Shown one piece after another: positions 26,072 through 34,953 of a stretch of 64,000 nucleotides of DNA. Position numbers and translations under genes: made by a program. The stretch comes from a virus, in the IMG/VR virus record IMGVR_UViG_3300046713_000096, positions 1 through 64,000 of that record. The stretch is one strand, 5' to 3'. Numbering within the stretch: the stretch's first letter is position 1; the number at the start of each line of letters is the position of its first letter. The notes under the pieces were generated by a model that worked only from the letters and a program-made list of their open reading frames with translations, had not been told where the DNA came from and ran no database searches.

Positions 26072-27178
26072 TCACGTCCAGGTTGGATTTGCAGGTGCAG
26101 CCATTCCGATCGGCGCCTTGTAGAGCTTCACGATCATCTGCACTTCGGGGTCGTTGATCAGGCCCGACAAGCCGGGCGCACGCGCCCTGATGTCGCCGCC
26201 TGCGATGTCGTACTTGATCGAGTGCCCGTCGGTGACTTCTTCGCGCACGAGGCCGGCTGTGATCGGTGGCGGGGTGAGGCCGCCGCCTGCGCCCGACACG
26301 AGGGGACTGGACAGGTCAGCGATCACGAGCTTGAGCGTCGCGCGCTTGATCAGCGCTGGCGTCGAGCCGTCCTGTTCGATGTAGCCGAACACGCCTCTGA
26401 TGAATTGATTTTGACGCCCCTTGAAAAAGCGACTTCGCGACGTGCGGTCTGATGCCGTGTAGATGTCGCGACCGTAGCCGTCGAAGTTGTCGACGAGCTT
26501 GATGCGCGGGTTCTTCCGGTCGTCCGGAAGCTGTCGCCCTGCATAGACTCTGTACCTTGCGGCTGTCAGCGCGTTCGAGTCGGTGTTGATCCGAAGCTCG
26601 CTGACCGAGATGATCGGCACGGGCAGGTGCAGCGTGTCGCTGTCGGTGCCGTCGAGACGAAACTCGCACGCGATCGGCCTGAACCACTGGCGCGTCACGC
26701 GTTCGAGCACTTGTTGCCACAGCATGATTGACGCGAAGATCGTTGCGTCGTCGGGCGGATTTGCGTTCAGGCCCGCGGCTCGCACGTCCGCGACGCTGAT
26801 GTACAGATCGCCCGAGCCGATCGAGACATCCGACAGCACCTCGAACTCTTCCGTGTAGGACTGCTCGGGACTCGTGAGCAGGTACCTCGAAAACCAGCGG
26901 ATCTCATGCGTCCCGATCAGCTCGACGAGCGGCACTTCGTAGTCGGCCACGTAGTGGCCGGTGTCCAAGCGCCCGCCTGTCGGGTATGGGTTCAGGTTGA
27001 CGGTCTGCCGACCGCTCGAAGGATAGACCTGCACGGGCACGCCCGGGGTCGACACCTTCTCGAAGATCTGAAACGACAGTTCAGCCACATTGATCGGTGT
27101 GCCTGCGCTGCTTTTCATGAACACATCGAGCTTCGGATTGTCGCCGTCGCTCACTTCGCCTCGCGTCATTGCTGGCAT
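26072..27178 (-). CDS. Head-tail connector/adaptor protein (gp6-like) with extra N-terminal domain
   Basis: 368 residues from the ATG at 27178, which overlaps the upstream stop (TAATG). The longer frame to 27472 is a shadow. N-terminal about 115 residues form an Ig-like beta domain (NPKLDVFMKSSAGTPINVAE, TGGRLDTGHYVADYEVPLVE). From about 120 it is helical with YISVADVRAAGLNANPPDDA and IMLWQQVLERVTRQWFRPI, the helical-adaptor pattern of gp6-like connectors. Probably attaches to the portal. Confidence 0.6.
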   Translation of the reverse strand: MPAMTRGEVSDGDNPKLDVFMKSSAGTPINVAELSFQIFEKVSTPGVPVQVYPSSGRQTVNLNPYPTGGRLDTGHYVADYEVPLVELIGTHEIRWFSRYLLTSPEQSYTEEFEVLSDVSIGSGDLYISVADVRAAGLNANPPDDATIFASIMLWQQVLERVTRQWFRPIACEFRLDGTDSDTLHLPVPIISVSELRINTDSNALTAARYRVYAGRQLPDDRKNPRIKLVDNFDGYGRDIYTASDRTSRSRFFKGRQNQFIRGVFGYIEQDGSTPALIKRATLKLVIADLSSPLVSGAGGGLTPPPITAGLVREEVTDGHSIKYDIAGGDIRARAPGLSGLINDPEVQMIVKLYKAPIGMAAPANPTWT

Positions 27179-27645
27179 TACCCTATCGCCTCCACGTTGT
27201 CGGTCAGCACGACCGTAATGCTCGCGCTCGACACGAGCTGATCTGTCACCGCGACGAAGTCGCCCGATCTCGTCACGAAAACGACCGGGCCCGGGCCGGT
27301 CGAGATGTCGGGCCCGCCTGACATCGACAGGGGCCCCGCGCCGTCGACGCTCGCAAAGCTGATCGGACCGATGCCTACTGCGTCGTCCGCGCCCTGCAAG
27401 ACGAGAACGAGGTCGCCTTCGTTCGCGGCGTCTTCCACTGCGAGAACGTCGCTGACGACACGCGCGAACCAAGTCATGCGCCCAAACAGATCCGACGCAG
27501 TGACGGCGTCAGTCGACAGCGAGAGCACGTCAACGGTCAGCGCATCGCCGACCGTCGCTACATCACTCGCGCCGGCCCCGAGCACGCGCTGCACGCGCAG
27601 CTCGTCAAGCAGTGTAACGTTCTCGCTGAAATCATAGGCTGCCAC
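27178..27645 (-). CDS. Small virion protein with D-x-V-x-V-x-D repeats
   Basis: About 155 residues from a GTG at 27645 with GAGG 10 nt upstream; the longer frame to 27933 is out of register with the neighbour and looks spurious upstream. Repeats include DVATVGDAL, DAVTASDLF, DVLAVEDAA, DFVAVTDQL. These match those of the fibre protein at 9608-10894. Low-complexity, glycine/proline middle (GAGPLSMSGGPDISTGPGPV). Position in the connector region suggests a minor virion protein. Confidence 0.5.
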   Translation of the reverse strand: MAAYDFSENVTLLDELRVQRVLGAGASDVATVGDALTVDVLSLSTDAVTASDLFGRMTWFARVVSDVLAVEDAANEGDLVLVLQGADDAVGIGPISFASVDGAGPLSMSGGPDISTGPGPVVFVTRSGDFVAVTDQLVSSASITVVLTDNVEAIG

Positions 27646-27700
27646 GTCAACACCTCGGGCTGCGCCCGAGCGCACGAAGTGGCGCGACTCGGGCAGACTT

Positions 27701-28045
27701 TCAGAGCTCGAAAACGTTTCGGCACACTGGATCCGAGCACACGCGCTGCGTCGTTGCGCCCGCTCGACCCGACTGAAGCACCTTAGTCTCGCGCCCGCAC
27801 TGCGGACACGGAAAGTGCGGGCGCGGGTCGAACGGTCCGGTGCGCTCGGCCTCTTGTTGCGCGGTGTGGATGAGACGGCATCCATGCCATGAGCATATGC
27901 GCTGCGACTCGTCATGACGTGGCGGCTCGCCATGCTCGCGCGACTCTGCGCCGCAACTTGGACAGGGGAAGACGGGATCGACGGGCACAGCCTCGATTGT
28001 GGCTGCGACCCCGTCTTCGACCTGCGCTCGATCTTTCGCTGCCAT
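27701..28045 (-). CDS. Tandem zinc-ribbon protein
   Basis: 114 residues from the ATG at 28045, overlapping the upstream stop (TGATG). Two similar zinc-ribbon units: FPCPSCGAE...CSWHGC (about 30-60) and FPCPQCGRE...CSDPVC (about 77-109), each CxxC plus CxxxC. Internal duplication is plain. Such small zinc ribbons are common in phages, but one within a connector module is unusual. Function unknown. Confidence 0.65.
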   Translation of the reverse strand: MAAKDRAQVEDGVAATIEAVPVDPVFPCPSCGAESREHGEPPRHDESQRICSWHGCRLIHTAQQEAERTGPFDPRPHFPCPQCGRETKVLQSGRAGATTQRVCSDPVCRNVFEL

Positions 28046-28539
28046 CAGGTGATCCGCACGTTGTAGGTCAGCTTGAGCTTGTCCGCCGTCGTCTTGTTGA
28101 CCGACGAGAACACCGCGCGCATGAGCGCAGACCCGCCCGGGCTCGTGTTTTGATTGAGCACCACGACTTCTTTGATGCCCGTCGCCGACTTCGAGCCGAC
28201 GCCCGAGGGGTAGCTCACGACGAGCTGAAATGTGCGGGTGCCAGCCAATAGCGTCTTGAGATCGGCTGTGTTGATCGTGCCGGTCACAGGCGACACCACG
28301 TTCGTTTGACCGCTCGCAGCGGCCACGCCACACGTGCCGATGCGTAGCTGATCCCAGTCGTTCGCGTTCAAGCCGCATGCTTGACGCCACGTCTGGCGCT
28401 TGCCCGTGTTCACGACCAAGTTGTGCGTGCGCACGTGCTTGATCACCTTTGGACCATCGCCGCTGTCGCGAATCACTTCGATGTCCACCCATCCACCGAA
28501 GTCGCGATTATCGAGAACGTCTTGAATGCCCTGCGTCAT
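28045..28539 (-). CDS. Unknown beta-rich structural protein
   Basis: 164 residues, ATG start. Contains IEVIRDSGDGPKVIKHVRTH and the motif HNLVVNTGKRQTWRQACGLN (about 39-58), a pattern often seen in phage fibre-attachment or virion surface proteins, and a beta-rich C-terminus (ALMRAVFSSVNKTTADKLKL). Lies downstream of the glycosyltransferase fusion and could be a virion decoration that the enzyme modifies. That link is speculative. Confidence 0.55.
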   Translation of the reverse strand: MTQGIQDVLDNRDFGGWVDIEVIRDSGDGPKVIKHVRTHNLVVNTGKRQTWRQACGLNANDWDQLRIGTCGVAAASGQTNVVSPVTGTINTADLKTLLAGTRTFQLVVSYPSGVGSKSATGIKEVVVLNQNTSPGGSALMRAVFSSVNKTTADKLKLTYNVRIT

Positions 28540-28545
28540 GTCGAC

Positions 28546-30390
28546 TTAGTCCTCTCGTGCTGAGCGCCCGTTGAGCGCCCCTTCGATCAGTGTAACGTTG
28601 GCCCTCGCTTCGGCGAAAGCTTCGGCCGGGGCGTCGTCTGGCAAGAGCTCGACGACGCGCTTGCACCATGCCAGCGCCTCGGAATAAAGCCCGAGCTCAC
28701 CACAGACCATCGCCAGCCGCTGCGCTGGCAAGTACGAATAGAACGAGAGGTCGATCCACCACACGGTCACCGGGGGCTCGCCAATCGCCGTTGCCCCGAG
28801 CGTGTAGAATCGGCGCGCCTTCTCGTGGTCCTTCGCAAGGTACGCGATGTCACCCAACCATACGAAGTGTTCCGAACGCGACCAGTCATCCCGCGTGCAC
28901 TCGTGAAGCGCAGCGGAAGCTTCTTTCATGCGACCTTGGATCATGTACTCTTTGGCCAGCACGAGGCGCGCCTGATACTTCTGCACGCCGTTGTTGCTCA
29001 CGACGAGAAACTCTTCGAGCCGTTCGAGCGAGCGAGCGACGTCGAGGTCGCGCCATTCTTGTCCGAGGTAGAACAGGCTGGCCTCTGACTTGCGCGAAAG
29101 CCAGTCATCAAGTAGCGCGCTTCTGTTCTGGGCCTTGCGTTGTTTGGCGCGGGTCGCGCCCCGTTCGGGGTGGCGATCGTGGTACGTCTTGACCTGTGCG
29201 AGGGTCACCGCGAAGGTGCCCTCGGGGAAGTCGAGCACGTTGTGCACCGGGCGACTGAAGCGGATGTCGGATGCGTTCTGAAAGAGCCAAGGAAACGCCC
29301 ACTGCTGACCGTTGCCCTGACGTAAAACGAAGCCGACGCGAGCGGCCTTCGGCATGATCACGTCGAGCGCGCGCAGCACATCGTGTCCCGCGACTACGCG
29401 CTCGTGACCTTCAGTCATGAAGATCCAGTCGCCCGAGCACTGTTCGATGCACTGGTTACGGGCCCATGCGAAGTTGATCCCAGCCTCGCCCATGTACTCT
29501 TTGCACGCGCCCTTGCAGATCTCGCACTCAGCGATCGAGTGCCCATCGGGCGGGCCCATCGGGTCGCGCAGAAAGAACACCTTGTCGGCGTACGCTGCAG
29601 CGACGTCCCACGTGTTGTCAGTCGTGCGCGGATCGATGCCGACGACGAGCTCGTCGGCGAAGCCGCGCAGCGACGCAAGGGTCGGTTCGAGGTCGTGCCC
29701 TTCGTCGCGCACGGGCAGCGTCGCCGAAAGCCGATAGGACTTCTGCGCAAGCGGCCCGCACACCGCGAGCAGGAAGGGTCCGAGCACTTCGATCCGCACG
29801 TCGGCGAAGTGCGCTTGCAGCTCTTGCTTGAGCGATACCGCCGTGAACTTGACCGCGTGCTGTGGCTCTTCGTCCGGACCGAGCCGGTTATTCGGGACGC
29901 TGATCAACGCGCCAGCATGACGCCCCGTGTTATGGGTCATGGCGTCGAGCACGACGTTACGCGTATGCGACGACAAGTGCTCGAAGCACTCGGTCGACAC
30001 GAACAGATCGACGCGCTCGAAGGCGACATACAGGCTGTCGCTTTCGAGGTCGAGGCGCTGCGCGATGGGTCGACGTAGCCCGGCCCCGCGTTGCCGGGCT
30101 AGTTCGAGCGCTACTTCGCTGTTGTCGACGATCGTGACCTCGCCTACTTTGGGCAGGTCGAGCAGCTTTTCGGCAAGCACACCGACGCCGCCCCCGATAT
30201 CCATCACGCGCATGCCGTCGACGCGAACGCCGCCTACGAGCGCCTGCACGCGCGCGTACACACGCGCAAGCGCCTGCGCGCGCCACGTGTCTTCGCCCTC
30301 CCTTTCCCAAAGGTGATCCCACAGATCCGCCGCGTTGTGCCTTCGGGCTTGCTCTTCGTCGCGCTCTTGTTGGGCAATGGCTTCGACCAT
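28546..30390 (-). CDS. SAM methyltransferase - family 2 glycosyltransferase - TPR fusion
   Basis: 614 residues, ATG start. Residues 1-210: class I methyltransferase with motif I VMDIGGGVGVL (63-72) and VDLFVSTECFEHL (128-139). Residues about 218-420: GT2 fold starting LSATLPVRDEGHDLEPTL, with GIDPRTTDNT in place of DDGSTDGT and DWIFMTEGHERV (321-332) in the place of the acidic metal/base motif; an inserted CEICKGAC (289-296) may bind zinc. Residues about 440-600: TPR-like helical repeats. GT2-TPR proteins such as SunS modify peptides; in a virion gene block, it may glycosylate a phage structural protein or precursor. The substrate is unknown. Confidence 0.75.
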   Translation of the reverse strand: MVEAIAQQERDEEQARRHNAADLWDHLWEREGEDTWRAQALARVYARVQALVGGVRVDGMRVMDIGGGVGVLAEKLLDLPKVGEVTIVDNSEVALELARQRGAGLRRPIAQRLDLESDSLYVAFERVDLFVSTECFEHLSSHTRNVVLDAMTHNTGRHAGALISVPNNRLGPDEEPQHAVKFTAVSLKQELQAHFADVRIEVLGPFLLAVCGPLAQKSYRLSATLPVRDEGHDLEPTLASLRGFADELVVGIDPRTTDNTWDVAAAYADKVFFLRDPMGPPDGHSIAECEICKGACKEYMGEAGINFAWARNQCIEQCSGDWIFMTEGHERVVAGHDVLRALDVIMPKAARVGFVLRQGNGQQWAFPWLFQNASDIRFSRPVHNVLDFPEGTFAVTLAQVKTYHDRHPERGATRAKQRKAQNRSALLDDWLSRKSEASLFYLGQEWRDLDVARSLERLEEFLVVSNNGVQKYQARLVLAKEYMIQGRMKEASAALHECTRDDWSRSEHFVWLGDIAYLAKDHEKARRFYTLGATAIGEPPVTVWWIDLSFYSYLPAQRLAMVCGELGLYSEALAWCKRVVELLPDDAPAEAFAEARANVTLIEGALNGRSARED

Positions 30391-30417
30391 GATCCCCTCG
30401 CTTCTGTCGCAGGTGGT

Positions 30418-30825
30418 TTACAGAACGTTGTGCCAAAGCGACTTCAGCACCATCGTCACCGTTTCGGCTTCCGCTTTCGCCTTCGCGACGCTCGCGGATT
30501 CCTTCGGCTGGTAGCTAACTACCTGCTCGACCTCGGTCAGCGTGCTGAACTCGAAGGGGCCGGTGTCTTTGCGCGTGTACGCCGCTGCGAAGTAGCGATA
30601 CCGCTGCGACTCTTCGACGTTCGCGCCGTACTGCGAGACGCTGAAGATCACCGACTTCGAAAACACTTCGACCGGGTAGCAATACGAATCCTTCGTCGGC
30701 AGATTCAGCTTCTGCTTGACGTACTTGCAGCCGGCATCACGCACCTTCTGTACGTACGCCCCCAAGCTCTCGCCCGTTGACAGCGCGATGTCCTTCTGAA
30801 CTCTGATCGTTTCTGTCCGTTCCAT
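30418..30825 (-). CDS. Unknown phage structural protein
   Basis: 135 residues; ATG with AGAGG 4-8 nt upstream, which decides the start despite an 89-bp overlap with the upstream gene. Mixed alpha/beta with GESLGAYVQKVRDAGCKYVK and a helical end. No motif recognised. It sits between capsid-side genes and the glycosyltransferase. Confidence 0.6.
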   Translation of the reverse strand: MERTETIRVQKDIALSTGESLGAYVQKVRDAGCKYVKQKLNLPTKDSYCYPVEVFSKSVIFSVSQYGANVEESQRYRYFAAAYTRKDTGPFEFSTLTEVEQVVSYQPKESASVAKAKAEAETVTMVLKSLWHNVL

Positions 30826-31243
30826 GTGCCTCTGCTTTCAGTGCGTTGAAGGTTTGCTTGCCAACCTTGGCGAACGTCACGCGCGCAGCGGGTTGCCCCG
30901 CGTGCGCCATCAGCGTCAGCCGATGATCGTCGGCGAACACGGTTATGCGCTCGCCCCCTTTGATCTTGCCGTCGGGCTCGACCCATTCGGCGTGCATGAA
31001 GACACGTCGAGCGTCATCGGGGCGCGTCACCGAGTACTGAACCCCGATGTCGCGCCCCGATGACTCACCACACGCCGTGCACCTCACGCGCACACAGTGA
31101 CGCTCGACAAGCGAGATGCCCTGCATCGTTGCTTGAAACTCGTCGCGCGAGAGTTTGGCTAGCCACATCTTCGCCTGCTTGCTGTCTTGCAGGTCGATGC
31201 TGTGAGTCTGGCCATCGGCTGTGTGGATTTTCAGCACATCCAC
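30737..31243 (-). CDS. Unknown protein with CxxC zinc site
   Basis: A frame with no ATG close to the upstream stop; I favour a GTG at 31243 or 31237 (GGGG precedes), giving about 168 residues, though an ATG at 31300 is possible with a 47-bp overlap. Central part has CVRVRCTACGESSGRDIGVQ (one C-x4-C-x2-C cluster) and beta strands (GERITVFADDHRLTLMAHAG). The last 30 residues overlap the next gene in another frame and look random. Function unknown. Confidence 0.5.
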   Translation of the reverse strand: MDVLKIHTADGQTHSIDLQDSKQAKMWLAKLSRDEFQATMQGISLVERHCVRVRCTACGESSGRDIGVQYSVTRPDDARRVFMHAEWVEPDGKIKGGERITVFADDHRLTLMAHAGQPAARVTFAKVGKQTFNALKAEAHGTDRNDQSSEGHRAVNGRELGGVRTEGA

Positions 31244-31253
31244 CCCGAATAAG

Positions 31254-31577
31254 TTACTTTTCTTCGTCCTCGCCCTGTGCGCCTTCAGGTTGCCCGCCAC
31301 CGAAGGGGGAAGCCGGAATGCCGGGCAAGGTTCTCAGGGGCGTCTCTGCAGCTGGCGCGGGGTCTGTCGGGGCCTCGCTGAGCGGCGCGGGCTTCGCCTT
31401 GCCCACGACGCTGTACTTGATGCCCCTCGACGTCAGGTGCGCCGCCTCGCCGTCGCTCAGAACGTACGTAGCACCGGGGCGAATGTGCAGCGACCCCTCG
31501 ATGGTCCGTTCGACCGTGTCGGGGAAGTCGTCTAGTTGCTGCAGCTGCGCCGTCGGCGAAATGATGATGGTCGGCAT
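31254..31577 (-). CDS. Unknown small capsid-side protein
   Basis: 107 residues, ATG start with AAGGAT upstream. Begins MPTIIISPTAQLQQLDDFPD, has a beta segment RPGATYVLSDGEAAHLTSRG, and a proline/acidic tail. Similar short proteins follow major capsid genes in many phages, often as head-completion or decoration proteins. No family recognised. Confidence 0.55.
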   Translation of the reverse strand: MPTIIISPTAQLQQLDDFPDTVERTIEGSLHIRPGATYVLSDGEAAHLTSRGIKYSVVGKAKPAPLSEAPTDPAPAAETPLRTLPGIPASPFGGGQPEGAQGEDEEK

Positions 31578-31605
31578 TGGATCCTTTCAGGCTTGAATCG
31601 ATCGG

Positions 31606-32064
31606 TCAGTCTTCGTCGCCGCCACCCTTTTGCGCGTCGAGGATCAGGTCGATGATCTCTTTCTTGCCCGCTTCCGTGGGAACGTCGCGCTTCTTCAGGG
31701 GCAGCTCTTTGTCGCCCTTGATCAGATCGAGCAGGGCTTTCTTCGACATCTTCTTCAGGTCGGCCCGTTCGTAGCCGCCCGTGACCTCGGATGGGCGCAC
31801 GTCTTCTTCGCCCTCGTCTTCGTCGCCACTGCCCGACTCTTCGTCGTGCTCGACGGGTTCTTCGGGCTCTTCTTTGGGCTTGCTGTGAAGCTTGCCCTTC
31901 TTGAGCGTCACCGAGAACCCGGGTTGCGCCTCGTAGTACGAAGCCTCTTCCGGGTTCGTGGTCGTGAAGCTCTCGCCCTTCTTCATCACACGGCCCTGAA
32001 AGCCGGTATGCGTCAGAGGGCCCTTCTTCGATGGTCCGAGTTTGATCGTTGCTTGAAATGCCAT
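31606..32064 (-). CDS. Small virion protein with acidic linker and C-terminal HeH/SAP-like helix
   Basis: 152 residues, ATG with AGGAGG upstream (strong site). N-terminal beta part, an extremely acidic linker (about 70-100, EESGSGDEDEGEEDVRP) and a C-terminal basic helical module (ADLKKMSKKALLDLIKGDKE, KKEIIDLIL) resembling HeH/LEM-type motifs in phage proteins. Located just after the major capsid. Probably a head-associated protein. Confidence 0.55.
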   Translation of the reverse strand: MAFQATIKLGPSKKGPLTHTGFQGRVMKKGESFTTTNPEEASYYEAQPGFSVTLKKGKLHSKPKEEPEEPVEHDEESGSGDEDEGEEDVRPSEVTGGYERADLKKMSKKALLDLIKGDKELPLKKRDVPTEAGKKEIIDLILDAQKGGGDED

Positions 32065-32091
32065 TTCTTGGGCCTCCTATTGGCCAATCAA

Positions 32092-32115
32092 AACGTGCCT
32101 CGCTTAGTGGCACTG
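32092..32115 (-). terminator. Possible weak terminator after the major capsid gene
   Basis: On the minus strand GTGCC-N9-GGCAC followed by GTTTTGATT, 19 bp after the capsid stop. Short stem, so partial termination at most. Confidence 0.3.
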
Positions 32116-32133
32116 CCACAAGCTAACTACCGA

Positions 32134-33330
32134 TCAGACACCCTTGCCGATGTTTCGCACCTTGACGATCGCGCTCAGCTCTTCGAACTGCACGTCGACC
32201 TTCGAGGTGATGGCGTACTGATTCACGCCTTTGTAGATGTCGCGATCCTTCTCGATTCGAACGTCGCGACCGATGCCCACGACGAAGTTGTTCTGATGCG
32301 TGAGCAGGATTTGCGGGCTCGAACGGTAGGTCACCTTGACGACCTCGCCGCTCGCGATGGCGCCGCCACCGTTGCGCGCGATGGTGCCTGCAGCTGCGTC
32401 GAGTACGTAGTCGGTGGTCAAGATGTACGCTTCGGTTGGCGAGGCACCGAGCTCGTCGACGTGCACCGTGACGTCGGTGATCGCGCTGTTCTTGAGCGCC
32501 ACGACAGTCGTACCAGTCAGCGTCACGTGCTCGACAGTCAGGGGCTCGAACTCCCAAAGGGGCACGGGCACGGCTGTAATCCCGAACGGGCCGGGCATGC
32601 CGCCGCCGCCCTGCGCAGCGTTGTCACCGAGCGAAGTGCCGCGCGTCGCCAACTTTTCGAGGTACAGCTGCCACAGGTCGGGCGAGATGAACCAGCGTAG
32701 CGCGCTACGGTTGCGCCGGAACTTCGTAGGCAACGCGCGGATCGCTTTGCTGAACACCGACAGGCCGATGTTTTGGCCGAGTGCGTCGACCACATTCGCA
32801 CTGTCACCGAGCAATGACCAGCCGTCGGACAGCGCAAGGAACGAATCCTTGATCGCGTCACTCGAACCGCCTTCGAGAATGTCGCTTTGCGGCACAGCCG
32901 GGCCGAGCTTGTTGCCGTTGATGTAGAGATCTTCGAGATCGTTCGCGAGCTGTGTTGCCATCAGGCGAATGATCGTCTCTTCGACGTTGTCGCCTTCGAT
33001 GTTCAGCTCGCGGAAGTTGTCGCCGATCTCGAACGGCACGATCAGCTCGTGCGGGGTGATCGTGATCTTCGACGTGGTGATCCCGCGACGCACTTGCGGA
33101 TCGACGCCCTCGGACTTCGGCATAGCGACGCGCCGACCGACGCCGATTTTGTCGATGTCGAGGTTCTCATTGCGGAACCGCACGATTCGCGCGTTGTCTT
33201 TCAGAACCGTCTCGTCGATCACGTAGTCGAGGAAGCGATCGGACTGCGCATCGTTCAGCTTGCCGCCCGTCGCGAGATTGTCCGCGACGATTGTGGCCTT
33301 CCTGACGAGCTCTTCGTTTGCGATGGTCAT
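32134..33330 (-). CDS. Major capsid protein (HK97-fold type) with inserted Ig-like domain
   Basis: 398 residues, ATG start. Pattern of phage major capsids: N-terminal ELVRKATIVADNLATGG, mid-region FEIGDNFRELNIEGDNVEET and ATQLANDLEDLYINGNKLGP, and C-terminal LLTHQNNFVVGIGRDVRIEK with IYKGVNQYAITSKVDVQFEE. A probable Ig-like or beta insertion lies near residues 260-330 (VTLTGTTVVALKNSAITDVT, AYILTTDYVLDAAAGTIARN). Sits downstream of protease and scaffold genes as expected. Confidence 0.85.
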   Translation of the reverse strand: MTIANEELVRKATIVADNLATGGKLNDAQSDRFLDYVIDETVLKDNARIVRFRNENLDIDKIGVGRRVAMPKSEGVDPQVRRGITTSKITITPHELIVPFEIGDNFRELNIEGDNVEETIIRLMATQLANDLEDLYINGNKLGPAVPQSDILEGGSSDAIKDSFLALSDGWSLLGDSANVVDALGQNIGLSVFSKAIRALPTKFRRNRSALRWFISPDLWQLYLEKLATRGTSLGDNAAQGGGGMPGPFGITAVPVPLWEFEPLTVEHVTLTGTTVVALKNSAITDVTVHVDELGASPTEAYILTTDYVLDAAAGTIARNGGGAIASGEVVKVTYRSSPQILLTHQNNFVVGIGRDVRIEKDRDIYKGVNQYAITSKVDVQFEELSAIVKVRNIGKGV

Positions 33331-33390
33331 CTTCTTGTCTGTCTCCGTTGAAAGTTGCTTTCGGTTAGCCGTCGTCGTGGGGTTCGCGCG

Positions 33391-34359
33391 CTACAGCACG
33401 CCCTTCCACATGCTGGACTTCTGCACGTTGCTGTCGGTGCCACCTTCGTCGGTGACGCTGTTCGAGCCCGGACGGGCTTTCTCGATCGCTTGCACGCGGT
33501 CGACGAGGCCAGTCACCGCACCGGCCAGCGACTTGATCGTCTTCACGATCTCTTGATCGCTGTCCGACTTCATCGTCGGCACGCTCGGCTTCGTGTTGGG
33601 CTTCGTCAGGTCGTCGATGCCGCTTGCATTGCTGTGCGACGACACGGCCGGCACCTTCGAGTCGGGCGACGTGCCCGGGGCCACCGCTTCGAGAACCAAC
33701 TTCAAGATCTCTTGCGCGTCGGTCAGCGCCTTGATGCGCGCTGGCGTGAACGCAGCGGCCTTCTGCACTGCAGCCGCGAGTGCGGCCATCGTCAACGGTG
33801 CGTCGGCTTCGTCGACGAGCACGGCGCTCTTCTTCGTCTTGGCCGGCTTCTCTTCTTCGTCGTCATCCTCGGGCGCCTTGCCGCCCTTCGGTGGCGGGAA
33901 CGGATTCTTGCCCGCTGCCTTCGCGCTCAGGTCGAAGCCCGCCGCCTTGAGCGACGAGTAAACCTGCTTGCTCATCGCAGCGTCCATGCCGCACTTGGCC
34001 AAGACGGCCTTGAGGCTCTTCGCTGCCTTCTCGGTCGGCGTCTCTGTGTCTTCTTCGTCGTCGTCGCCTTCGCCACCTTCAGCCGGGGGCGCCGGGTGCT
34101 CGCTCTTGTTGGTCACGAGCTGCGTGATCTTGGCGACGATACCGTCGACGTGCGCGAGTGCTTTGGAAACGTCCGACGACTCGTCGGTGTCGTCGCCTTC
34201 GGCTTCGCGCTGTTTCTTTGCTGCAGCTGTTGCGCTCATTTTCTGATCCTCCGTGTCGTTCTTCACGACTAGAAATTCGACTTCGTTAGCGGGGCTGTCG
34301 ACCAAGCTTACTTCTTGAGTGTCGAGCCCAACGAATCTGCGCTTTGCGTCCTTCGGCAT
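33391..34359 (-). CDS. Scaffold-like capsid assembly protein
   Basis: 322 residues from the ATG at 34359; the frame continues upstream into the protease region as a shadow. N-terminus RRFVGLDTQEVSLVDSPANE resembles the start of XkdF-type/phage prohead proteins (the 'EVSLVDxPAN' motif). The rest is Ala/Lys/Glu-rich with acidic runs (about 90-105, 145-155) and helical segments, as for scaffolding proteins. Located between protease and capsid. Functional call inferred from composition and order. Confidence 0.65.
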   Translation of the reverse strand: MPKDAKRRFVGLDTQEVSLVDSPANEVEFLVVKNDTEDQKMSATAAAKKQREAEGDDTDESSDVSKALAHVDGIVAKITQLVTNKSEHPAPPAEGGEGDDDEEDTETPTEKAAKSLKAVLAKCGMDAAMSKQVYSSLKAAGFDLSAKAAGKNPFPPPKGGKAPEDDDEEEKPAKTKKSAVLVDEADAPLTMAALAAAVQKAAAFTPARIKALTDAQEILKLVLEAVAPGTSPDSKVPAVSSHSNASGIDDLTKPNTKPSVPTMKSDSDQEIVKTIKSLAGAVTGLVDRVQAIEKARPGSNSVTDEGGTDSNVQKSSMWKGVL

Positions 34360-34376
34360 GCTTCGCTTCCCTTTTG

Positions 34377-34952
34377 TCACTTCGCGATCGGTACGACCTT
34401 CGCCTTGCCGCCGATCGAGAAGCCCGTGATCTTGCCGGCCTTGACCTTCTTCCAAACCTCAGCGTCGAGAACCTTGACGGTCATGATCCAGCTGCCTTGC
34501 TTGACGGTCTTTGCACCGAGCACGATCCCGTTGGGCGCGATGTACGACTCACACAGCGCGAGCTTTCCCTTCGGGAAAGTGGCGTGTTGCAAGCCGAGCT
34601 TCGTCGACTTGTTGATCCCTGACAGGAAGTCGTAAGCTGCCTGCTTGATGACGTCGGCCGACATGATGTCGCCTTGCGCGTCGACCACTTCCGGTTGCAG
34701 CACGACGCCGCTGACGGTCTGCTCTTCGTCGGCCTTGACGACGATAGCTACCTCGAACCGTTTTTCGACGCGCTTCTGTTTGTCGTCGTCGTCTTCTGCG
34801 TAGCCCTCTGCGTCGTCATCGGCTTCGTTTTCGAAGCCGGCCCGGGGCTTGGCGGTCGACACCGGGGCACCCGAAAGCTGGTTTCGGGCGCCCCGTTTTC
34901 CGCTGCGCTTAGCGAGAAGTGCGATCGACTCGACGTGCTCTTTGATTTCCAC
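34377..34952 (-). CDS. XkdF-like prohead serine protease
   Basis: 191 residues, GTG start. Strong XkdF pattern from about residue 60: KRFEVAIVVKADEEQTVSGV, VLQPEVVDAQGDIMSADVIK, LCESYIAPNG, GSWIMTVKVLDAEVWKKVKA, GFSIGGKAKV. The C-terminal GFSIGG carries the likely catalytic serine of this protease fold; H (GLQHATF, about 121) is a candidate histidine. The N-terminal 55 residues are acidic/basic linker. A perfect hairpin occupies the place of the ribosome site (see 34954-34970). Confidence 0.75.
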   Translation of the reverse strand: MEIKEHVESIALLAKRSGKRGARNQLSGAPVSTAKPRAGFENEADDDAEGYAEDDDDKQKRVEKRFEVAIVVKADEEQTVSGVVLQPEVVDAQGDIMSADVIKQAAYDFLSGINKSTKLGLQHATFPKGKLALCESYIAPNGIVLGAKTVKQGSWIMTVKVLDAEVWKKVKAGKITGFSIGGKAKVVPIAK

Positions 34953-34953
34953 G

